A DNA stretch of 63,949 bases from an uncultured Pirellula sp. (GTDB taxonomy: Bacteria > Planctomycetota > Planctomycetia > Pirellulales > Pirellulaceae): the NCBI GenBank assembly GCA_903858115.1, contig CAIOHR010000179.1, positions 1-63,949 of the forward strand, written 5' to 3'. The notes below the pieces were generated by a model. The model was given only the letters and a program-made list of their open reading frames with translations, was not told the DNA's origin and did not search any database. Of the stretch, positions 8,741-15,406 are shown in pieces (the first letter of the stretch is position 1; each line of letters begins with the position of its first letter). The translations under genes were made by a program, and so were the position numbers.

Positions 8741-9283
8741 TTGAAAGTAGCAAGCGTGGCACCAAGAGATACCGAGATTGCAAAACCGATCAAACTCATC
8801 TTGTCCGACGTCGATGGTGTTTTGACCGATGGTTTGATCACGATCGACAACGCGGGAATTGAGAGCAAATCGTTCTACGTTCGCGACGGGCATGCGATTC
8901 GACTTTGGTGCAACGCAGGGTTTCATTTTGGGTTGTTAACCGCACGCAATTCTCAGATCGTCAAGATTCGCGCAGCCGAGTTGGGCATCACATTGGTTCG
9001 ACAGGGTTTTGCTGAAAAGCTTCCGGCGGCTCGTGAAATGATCCAACAGATGGGACTGGAACCGAGCGAAGTATGCTATATCGGTGATGATCTGCCTGAC
9101 TTGCCTGTAATGCACGAAGTCGGACTTAGCGCGACGGTTTCGGATGGTGCTCATGAAGTTCGACAAGCCGCAAAATGGGTGATGAACGCACCGGGTGGTC
9201 GAGGCGCAGTACGTGAGTTGGTCGAAAGGCTCCTCAAAGCGAAAGGTCGCTGGGAGGACTTTGTTCCGAACCGACTGACATGA
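8741..9283 (+). CDS. kdsC: KdsC-type 3-deoxy-D-manno-octulosonate-8-phosphate phosphatase
   Basis: A 180-residue HAD phosphatase of the compact KdsC type without a cap domain, expected to dephosphorylate Kdo-8-phosphate in the cytoplasm. Motif I is SDVDGVLTDG (nucleophile Asp and general acid/base Asp), motif II is LLTARNS, the conserved Lys lies in FAEKLPA, and motif IV is GDDLPDLPVM. The C-terminal GGRGAVRE segment is also typical. The start is uncertain: TTG at 8741, or GTG at 8756 giving VAPRDTE; neither has a strong Shine-Dalgarno. It sits 17 bp after the isomerase and overlaps the next start by 4 bp (ATGA at 9280-9283), so the three genes form a coupled operon. Confidence 0.9.
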   Translation: MKVASVAPRDTEIAKPIKLILSDVDGVLTDGLITIDNAGIESKSFYVRDGHAIRLWCNAGFHFGLLTARNSQIVKIRAAELGITLVRQGFAEKLPAAREMIQQMGLEPSEVCYIGDDLPDLPVMHEVGLSATVSDGAHEVRQAAKWVMNAPGGRGAVRELVERLLKAKGRWEDFVPNRLT

Positions 9284-12200
9284 TATTCTCACGCAGCTAT
9301 CTTCGAGTCTTCGTCCCTCTGGCAATCCTCTTTGCGATCTATAACCTCACGTTCGTTCCGTGGCTCGATTCAGCCAGATACGTCGGGCAAAAAAAGTGGA
9401 GTACGGACATACTCGGGTCGGACGATGAATGGTGGAACAGTTTCTTCAAAGAAGATTCTTGGCAACGACAATCCCCACAAGTGCTGACGACAGAACAAGG
9501 CACATTGTTGTATCAACATCGCGAAGAGATCACGGAGACCAAGTGGAAGATCTACCCGCTAACGATCCTTGTGCCTCAAAGCAGTTCTGGAAGCACGAAA
9601 CGCGCCATCCTCATCTCGAATCCCGAAGGAGCCGAGATTCAATTCCAACGCCGCCCTGAGTGGACATCGGAGCCACCCCCTGTCGAATCGGGACTATTGC
9701 TTGGAAAGATCTTGCTTTACGCACCTCCTGACAATGACTCGTCTGACAATGGGCTGCAGATTGAGACGAGCGGTGTACGAATCGATCGACGTCGAATTTG
9801 GACCGACAAAAGCATCAAGATGCAAATGGGAGACTCTCTGATCGAAGGGCATCACCTGACCATCTTGCTGGAAAACAAATTGTTGACCGAAGAGACTCAA
9901 AAGAAAACGGATCATACGCCGTTCGACGGTTTAGAGAATCTAGAACTTATCTATGTCGATCGCGTCAGTGTGGGACTCAAACAGGGTGGACTATGGCCGA
10001 GCGACCGAATACCCGACATTCGAAAACGTCCCGCTCATGCAACCCTGAAATGCGGTGGTCGATTCCTTTTCGATTTTCGTCAGTCGGAAGCGACTCTGTT
10101 CGGTGGCGTGAGGATGGAGCATCGAGTCGAAGGGTTGCCCATCGACACTTTTGAATGCGAAGAGCTCCATATGCAGATCGGATTTCACAACGATCCTGCG
10201 CCAGTTGCCCCTTCGACACCCGGAGGGCCGAACAAACGTTCTCCTTGGAAACTCGAAAAACTTAAGGCCTTGGGCGCACTCGGCCGAACACCGATGGAAG
10301 CCCCTCGGTGGCTAAAGCTCATGGCACCTGGCATGATGGCGGAAGCGAGCGGGCTCCATCTTCACATGGATTTTATTTCCGGCGAAATGTCACTCAGCAA
10401 TACACTCCCTCTGATGGCATCTCGCGATTCTTCGCCAGTCTTTTTGCGACGCGAGAACATTCAAGTTTGGGCGCCCGAAATCCTTTATCGCAATGAACAA
10501 ATCTTGCAGTCGCTGGGAACCTCACAAAAGACAACTACTACTCCACGCCGACTGGGAGCCATTGTAGCGAGCGGACCTGGTACCGCTCAGCTTGAGGATG
10601 GCGCAGAATCATGGCGATTGTCTTGGGGCAAAAGGTTGCTGGTACGCGAATCGGGGGAGATGGATCTGGTTACCATCGATGGCAGTGCCAATATACGAAG
10701 CGAAACGCAAGGTGCCTTTGTTGCGAATCAACTACGGCTATGGTTACGTCCTGTTGACAATAGCCTGTCCGCAAAGCTAAAGCCCCATTACCGAGATGGC
10801 AAAGTACCTAGCTGGATCCCAGACCTTTTGGATGCGGAAAATGATGTAAGTGTCGATACGCTTCCTTTACGAGCAAAGGTAGACAGGCTCGTTGTCAAGT
10901 TCGAACATACGATGACGGAGTCCGCGATCTCGACCTCACCCAACACCTCTTCGCCCGCTTCCATCCCCATGCAACCTCCGACGTTGACCAACGTCGTAAC
11001 GGATTCGGCGAATGCAGGGCTATCGCAATTCGAAAGTCCTGCCGGTATGCCCAGTTTGATTCGACAACCCAACAATCCATCCACTTCGAATCCATCCCCA
11101 ACATTCCCATCGCAGATAGCCGGAGTTCAAAACCCCCGAGTCAAAAACAATCCGACCGGCCCCTACAATGTTACGGCGAAATCGCTCCAAGCATCGATGC
11201 GAATGACGGGCGACCAAGCGAATGTTGATGGCTTATCCTTGGACGGCAACTTTGTGTTGACGAAAGAGATGCTTTCAGAATCGTCGCCTTGGCCATTCAC
11301 CGCAACGGGGGCTTCGTTGCGTTTAGCGCAAACCTCTCCCGACGCAGCCAACGTTCACTTGGTCGGAACACCTGCCAAGGTGGCCGTCGGCAGTGGCTGG
11401 GTCACTGCGCCTGAGCTTCAGCTTTCTCAATCGGATCATCAATTCTGGATCAATCATCCAGGTGAACTCGTTATTCCGGCCGAAGCTATTCCGCTTCAAG
11501 ATGTGCGTCCGAATGCTTCGCTCGTGAGTGCCCCAGTTCCTGGGCTTCCTTTCACCCCCAATCGACTGAACTCTCCAAAGTTTCCATCCACAAACTCCGA
11601 CACTCCCAGTCTTACAAAGTGGCACAGTCCGCCCAAATTGCTCTGGGGAGAGCGTATGACGTTCGATGGCCGAATCGCTCGCTTTGGGGGAGGCGTTTCG
11701 TTGACTTGCCAATTGGAGACTGCTATCGATTCGATTTGGCATATTGCAGTCCATTCGAAATCGATGACCGTCAACATGGCAGAACCGGTCGACTTTGTTG
11801 TGAAATCAAACGGGCCCCCCCAACGAGCCGAAGTAGCATCGATTCAGTTTGAGAATGACCCCAAGGATCCACAAAGCAACGTGGATATCAAAGTAGCGCA
11901 AACGGATCGTGATCGGCAACTCAATCGAAAGTCCTTGGACCATATCAAGATTCCGCGGCTCGATGTGTTTGTGCCGACTCAGACATTTTTAGGGTACGGT
12001 CCAGGCGAGCTTTGGAGCCGCCGCAAAAGCTCTCCATTAGCTGTCGTCGGAACGCCCACGCAAACAACAACGACATCACAAAGCAAACCAAACTTGCAGT
12101 GCCTCCATCTCCTATTTATGGGACGCATCGAAGGTGACATGATTACGCGAAAGGTTAGCTTCTTTGATAAGATCGATGCCTTGCTCGGTCCGATTGGAGG

Positions 12201-12711
12201 CTGGGACGATCAGGTCAATGTTCATTACGCGGAGAGGCTCAGCAAGAATCAAACGAGACTACTTGCCAATCAACTCAATTTGTTTGATGGACGAGAGCTG
12301 ATGCCCAACAACGCTGTACCCTACGGTCGAAGCCCCAATGATCCCGCGTGGGAAATCGAAGCCGTCAGCAAAGTCATCCTCGATTCCGAGACAGACCAGG
12401 GGCTGGTATCCATGTCGGGCGATAGTTTGAAATACGTATCGCTTAACGATACCGTTCATATCGCAGGTTCACCTCAGGCAGCGACGATCACGCATCCAGG
12501 TTCTGGGGGGAATATGCAATTTAGCAATTTCTCGATGCAACTAAAGACGGGCGCGATCAAAGGGAACATACGAAGCATCGAGACCAATCTGCCACAGGAT
12601 ATGCAACGGGCCACCCCTAACAACGCTCTCCCGGGAAGCACCAGTCCGAGGCCCAAGTCAGCGTTAGACGTTTCACCTCGCGATATACCTTTGAATTCGC
12701 GAGGAAGGTAA
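9280..12711 (+). CDS. Giant membrane-anchored LptC/LptA(OstA)-like protein
   Basis: A 1143-residue protein with one N-terminal transmembrane anchor (about residues 8-27) and a long, beta-rich extracytoplasmic part. Several stretches read like the beta-strand repeats of the LptA/LptC/LptD-N (OstA) superfamily: GTLLYQHREEITETKWKIYP (about 70), SGVRIDRRRIWTDKSIKM (about 165), a GGRFLFDFRQSEATLFGGV stretch (about 260), TIDGSANIRSETQGAFVANQ (about 467), GRIARFGGGVSLTCQLETA (about 795) and a final VNVHYAERLS...LLANQLNLFDGRE (about 980). A Ser/Pro/Asn-rich linker lies near 545-640. In Gram-negative bacteria kdsD-kdsC is followed by lptC-lptA; here one coupled gene (4-bp overlap) takes that place. 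A role as a bridge for LPS export is inferred; a generic secreted beta protein is the alternative. Confidence 0.6.
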   Translation: MIFSRSYLRVFVPLAILFAIYNLTFVPWLDSARYVGQKKWSTDILGSDDEWWNSFFKEDSWQRQSPQVLTTEQGTLLYQHREEITETKWKIYPLTILVPQSSSGSTKRAILISNPEGAEIQFQRRPEWTSEPPPVESGLLLGKILLYAPPDNDSSDNGLQIETSGVRIDRRRIWTDKSIKMQMGDSLIEGHHLTILLENKLLTEETQKKTDHTPFDGLENLELIYVDRVSVGLKQGGLWPSDRIPDIRKRPAHATLKCGGRFLFDFRQSEATLFGGVRMEHRVEGLPIDTFECEELHMQIGFHNDPAPVAPSTPGGPNKRSPWKLEKLKALGALGRTPMEAPRWLKLMAPGMMAEASGLHLHMDFISGEMSLSNTLPLMASRDSSPVFLRRENIQVWAPEILYRNEQILQSLGTSQKTTTTPRRLGAIVASGPGTAQLEDGAESWRLSWGKRLLVRESGEMDLVTIDGSANIRSETQGAFVANQLRLWLRPVDNSLSAKLKPHYRDGKVPSWIPDLLDAENDVSVDTLPLRAKVDRLVVKFEHTMTESAISTSPNTSSPASIPMQPPTLTNVVTDSANAGLSQFESPAGMPSLIRQPNNPSTSNPSPTFPSQIAGVQNPRVKNNPTGPYNVTAKSLQASMRMTGDQANVDGLSLDGNFVLTKEMLSESSPWPFTATGASLRLAQTSPDAANVHLVGTPAKVAVGSGWVTAPELQLSQSDHQFWINHPGELVIPAEAIPLQDVRPNASLVSAPVPGLPFTPNRLNSPKFPSTNSDTPSLTKWHSPPKLLWGERMTFDGRIARFGGGVSLTCQLETAIDSIWHIAVHSKSMTVNMAEPVDFVVKSNGPPQRAEVASIQFENDPKDPQSNVDIKVAQTDRDRQLNRKSLDHIKIPRLDVFVPTQTFLGYGPGELWSRRKSSPLAVVGTPTQTTTTSQSKPNLQCLHLLFMGRIEGDMITRKVSFFDKIDALLGPIGGWDDQVNVHYAERLSKNQTRLLANQLNLFDGRELMPNNAVPYGRSPNDPAWEIEAVSKVILDSETDQGLVSMSGDSLKYVSLNDTVHIAGSPQAATITHPGSGGNMQFSNFSMQLKTGAIKGNIRSIETNLPQDMQRATPNNALPGSTSPRPKSALDVSPRDIPLNSRGR

Positions 12712-12731
12712 GTAGACACAACCGAAAAAAG

Positions 12732-12800
12732 TAGCAGGCACGCTCCGCTGTGCCGTCCGCTCTTTAAGATTTGCTTGGATTCTAGGTGGACGGCACATGG
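12732..12800 (+). repeat. 69-bp structured repeat, copy B
   Basis: The second copy of the element at 3684-3752, again starting just behind a stop codon (20 bp after 12711). It has a perfect 10-bp stem, TGTGCCGTCC (12749-12758) with GGACGGCACA (12788-12797), around a 29-nt loop. A further 7-bp hairpin (12807-12813/12828-12834, GCATGCG/CGCATGC) follows. The remainder of the 315-bp gap to 13027 shows no gene or clear promoter. Confidence 0.8.
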
Positions 12801-13026
12801 AATGCAGCATGCGCGTCGTCTTTCAATCGCATGCGAATCATCGATTCTCTTTAACGGTAATTCTTCTTTCAATCTTCATTGTTTTGGACTTCATGTGTAG
12901 ATCAGATTCATGGAATGTGAAGAGTTCATGAATCAAGCTTTCCGCGTCTAGGCAATTCGAACCGACCGTCATTTAATCTCCGCGTCGTAATCGTGTTAAT
13001 TGACTTCCCGTTCGGAGACTGATGTG

Positions 13027-14139
13027 ATGGAAATTCGATTTGGTCGAATGGCGTCCAAGAGTAGACGCCGAGGTTTTACTCTCGTTGAGTTATTAGTTGT
13101 GATTGCCATTATCGGCATTCTCGTTGGATTGTTGTTACCCGCTGTTCAAGCTGCACGCGAAGCAGCTCGACGCATGCAGTGCTCGAACAATCTCAAGCAG
13201 ATCGGACTTTCATTTTTGAACTTCGAATCTGCGAACAAGCACATTCCACAAGGCGGGTACGATGGCGACCCTCGGTTGCCCGGAATGATTTATAACGAAC
13301 CAGTTGGGGCATACGAAACTACAACTTGCTGCAACGCTGCTCACCCAAACGGCTGGAATCACTTCTTCAAGATTCTGCCCTACATGGAGCAACAAAACGT
13401 TTACAATCTAGCACGATTTGACACTGCGCCGCTACTTTCGAGACCAGCCACATCCCCAAGCTATAACGGTGAAGATGAAGTTGCTCGAGCGATCATACCT
13501 GGGTTTTATTGTCCTTCTCGACGCGGTGCAACAACATATGGAGCAGCGGCGACATCTCGTAATGACTATGCTGGTGCGGCTGGATTCTATCAGGGTGAGA
13601 TTCTTGAAAATGGGACTCAAAGCGGTTGGAATCCACCAGTTTGGACACCACAAATCCCGGCAGCTCCGCTAGGAATGGAGCCACGTCGCAACGAAAGAAC
13701 GACAGAAAATTTCGGTAACTTCGGAGGCCGTGCAGGTTATATCCTCTGGGGCGCTCAGGGAGCAAAGCGCCGCCTAGGCGACGTAACAGACGGAACGTCC
13801 AATTGCATCATGGTATCGGAGAAAGCCCTCCCTCCGTCTCGGCATGGTTCCGATGGTGGTGATAACGAGCGGTGGAACAACGCCGGCTGGGACGAAGATA
13901 ATATTCGTTATCACTTTCCCCCGATGGCTGACACGGACCCTCGGAACAGAGCGTTGCGAGATATCACGAACACGGGTTCTACTGTCTGGCGACGATACTT
14001 CGGTTCCGGTCACCCAGGCGGACTAAACGCAGCTTTCGGTGATGGTTCGGTTCGATTCGCTCCATTCAATGTTGATCCACTCGTTTGGATGCGAGCAAAC
14101 GTGATCAATGACGGTGAAGTTGCTCAAACAATTGAATAG
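13027..14139 (+). CDS. DUF1559 family protein with prepilin-type N-terminus (2)
   Basis: A 370-residue DUF1559 protein. The type IV pilin-like leader [20 protein letters not shown] follows a basic N-terminus, then [17 protein letters not shown], and the C-terminal family motif GHPGG...GDGSVRF near residues 329-342. The ATG at 13027 is chosen for CGGAG at 13013-13017, 9 nt upstream; the frame is open to a TTG at 13000. It shares the leader with the gene at 5887, but the central domain is clearly different, containing an acidic, aromatic stretch around SDGGDNERWNNAGWDEDN that may bind a ligand or metal. It is followed after 15 bp by a very small lipoprotein gene. Confidence 0.92.
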   Translation: MEIRFGRMASKSRRRGFTLVELLVVIAIIGILVGLLLPAVQAAREAARRMQCSNNLKQIGLSFLNFESANKHIPQGGYDGDPRLPGMIYNEPVGAYETTTCCNAAHPNGWNHFFKILPYMEQQNVYNLARFDTAPLLSRPATSPSYNGEDEVARAIIPGFYCPSRRGATTYGAAATSRNDYAGAAGFYQGEILENGTQSGWNPPVWTPQIPAAPLGMEPRRNERTTENFGNFGGRAGYILWGAQGAKRRLGDVTDGTSNCIMVSEKALPPSRHGSDGGDNERWNNAGWDEDNIRYHFPPMADTDPRNRALRDITNTGSTVWRRYFGSGHPGGLNAAFGDGSVRFAPFNVDPLVWMRANVINDGEVAQTIE

Positions 14140-14154
14140 GGTTAATGAACGAAA

Positions 14155-14376
14155 ATGTTTAAGAAATTCAATTTGAAAGCGATTCCAATTAGTTGGTCCG
14201 CTTGTTCAGCGCTCCTCGGCTTTTGTGTAATTCTTGGCTGCGGAGACTCTGGAAAAGCGGTATTGCCCGAAGGAAACTTAACGGCTGAACAGCTTGAGAA
14301 GATGAAGGCTGAAGATGCCGCTATTGACGAAGCCGAAAGCCAAGGCAAACAGCCAAAGCCAAAAGGCAAGAAGTGA
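14155..14376 (+). CDS. Small lipoprotein, DUF1559 partner
   Basis: A 73-residue lipoprotein. It has a basic N-terminus (MFKKFNLK), a hydrophobic stretch and the lipobox ILGC with Cys near residue 29, followed by a short charged tail rich in Glu, Ala and Lys and ending KQPKPKGKK. Helix-forming residues (EQLEKMKAEDAAIDEAES) suggest a short amphipathic or coiled helix. Such tiny lipoproteins directly behind DUF1559 genes are recurrent in Planctomycetes, with no known function. A strong terminator follows 17 bp after the stop codon, so this closes the transcription unit. Confidence 0.8.
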   Translation: MFKKFNLKAIPISWSACSALLGFCVILGCGDSGKAVLPEGNLTAEQLEKMKAEDAAIDEAESQGKQPKPKGKK

Positions 14377-14393
14377 TCTCCTAGTTTCTCTTT

Positions 14394-14431
14394 AAACCGC
14401 TGTCCAGTTATTCAAGGACAGCGGTTTTTTG
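14394..14431 (+). terminator. Intrinsic terminator behind DUF1559/lipoprotein unit
   Basis: A 12-bp stem (14394-14405 AAACCGCTGTCC with 14416-14427 GGACAGCGGTTT), a 10-nt loop and a T run (14425-14430). It ends the unit 13027-14376. Confidence 0.88.
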
Positions 14432-14455
14432 TTTTTATGATAGGCTAATGATTTG

Positions 14456-14514
14456 TCCCAGCCCGAAGCGTGAGCGAGGGATTCTGCGTCCCTCGTTTAC
14501 GCTTCGGGTTGGGA
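14456..14514. repeat. Long wobble-paired inverted repeat (CCCGAAGCGT family)
   Basis: Arms of 26 nt (14456-14481 and 14489-14514) around a 7-nt loop. Twenty-three pairs are Watson-Crick, and the three differences (positions 6, 17 and 19 of the left arm) are all G opposite T, so the transcript could pair along its whole length. A second, degenerate element of the same type follows at about 14530-14565 (GAGGGA-CTA-TCCCTC core). The core CCCGAAGCGT recurs twice at 34153-34242. Confidence 0.8.
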
Positions 14515-14577
14515 TTAAAGACGCAAGCTCCCGACCGAGGGACTATCCCTCGCTTGCGGTTGGGTTCGAGTGGCAAG

Positions 14578-15270
14578 ATGCCAAATGTTTTATTTCGATA
14601 TTCTCTTTCTGGACCAACCTTTATCTTGAAACATCTCAAAAGCATTTTTATATTGAGTTCTTCGTATTTCGCCATGACGATGGGCTTGATGGTGGGTTGC
14701 GATTCCTCGAAGCCGGCGAAAAACCAAGCTGCGCTGAACGTTTCTACTCCAACTGATGATCATCTCAAGAGTGTTCCCAACGCTGATTTTTTGAACTGGT
14801 CTAAGTTTCCTGAAGGGACAAAAGTGGTCCGGCAAAGAGTTTTGGAGTCAGAGCAAGGAGTCGCGACTATCACAACCACCATTCGATTGGTTGCTCGTCA
14901 ACCAAAATCGGTCGAAGTAGAAAGCCAAACGACAGTTATCCGCCCACAGGGAACGACAGAGAATCCACCGCAGTCGTTCACCTATGCTGCCGAATACAAG
15001 ATTCCGAAAGATATGGACGCAGAGCAATTTTTGCTCCCTGATCCAAAGGCAAAGAGTCTCGGCGCTGAGAAAATAACCATGCTTGGCAAAGAGTATGATG
15101 CTCTCGTATTCAAGTGGCAATCCATGCTAGAGAGTGGTCCGATCGACATCAAAGGTTGGTTCAGTGATGACTTCCCCGGTCGCCAAATCAAAACAGAACT
15201 TGATTTTAAAAGCGATACCAGCAAAGGCAGCGAAACGACCCTCGAAGTTTCGATTCCCGAGCAGAAATAA
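14578..15270 (+). CDS. Hypothetical lipoprotein
   Basis: About 230 residues from the ATG at 14578; an in-frame TTG at 14626 would give a more typical lipoprotein leader (MKHLKSIFILSS...). The lipobox is LMVGC, followed by DSSKPAKN. The mature part is a beta-rich domain: it contains EGTKVVRQRVLESEQGVATI and KSVEVESQTTVIRPQGT, then KIPKDMDAEQF and a C-terminal GWFSDDFPGRQIKTEL stretch. No family is recognised; the pattern resembles small planctomycete lipoproteins that bind or report on a ligand. The frame stays open upstream to 14470, but those residues only translate the inverted repeat and are not part of the gene. The stop codon is directly followed by a 17-bp palindrome. Confidence 0.7.
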   Translation: MPNVLFRYSLSGPTFILKHLKSIFILSSSYFAMTMGLMVGCDSSKPAKNQAALNVSTPTDDHLKSVPNADFLNWSKFPEGTKVVRQRVLESEQGVATITTTIRLVARQPKSVEVESQTTVIRPQGTTENPPQSFTYAAEYKIPKDMDAEQFLLPDPKAKSLGAEKITMLGKEYDALVFKWQSMLESGPIDIKGWFSDDFPGRQIKTELDFKSDTSKGSETTLEVSIPEQK

Positions 15271-15287
15271 ATCGAGACAGTCTCGAT
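15271..15287. promoter_or_regulatory. 17-bp palindrome
   Basis: ATCGAGAC-A-GTCTCGAT is perfectly symmetrical around one base. The one-base centre makes a terminator hairpin unlikely, so a protein-binding operator for the gene starting at 15407 is possible. Chance or a remnant repeat cannot be excluded. Confidence 0.3.
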
Positions 15288-15406
15288 CGCTCACCAAACA
15301 GGACATTCGTCCATCCTTTGGCAGGGTCTGAACTTCAGCCCAGCCTCGCGTCCGCAACACGCCAAAATTTGCGTCTCAGTACCCTCTTAACGAAGCTTTG
15401 AACACC

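Noticed and set aside
14470..14577. N-terminal extension of the lipoprotein at 14578
   Set aside because: It only translates the long inverted repeat and its neighbour; the usable start is at 14578 or 14626.
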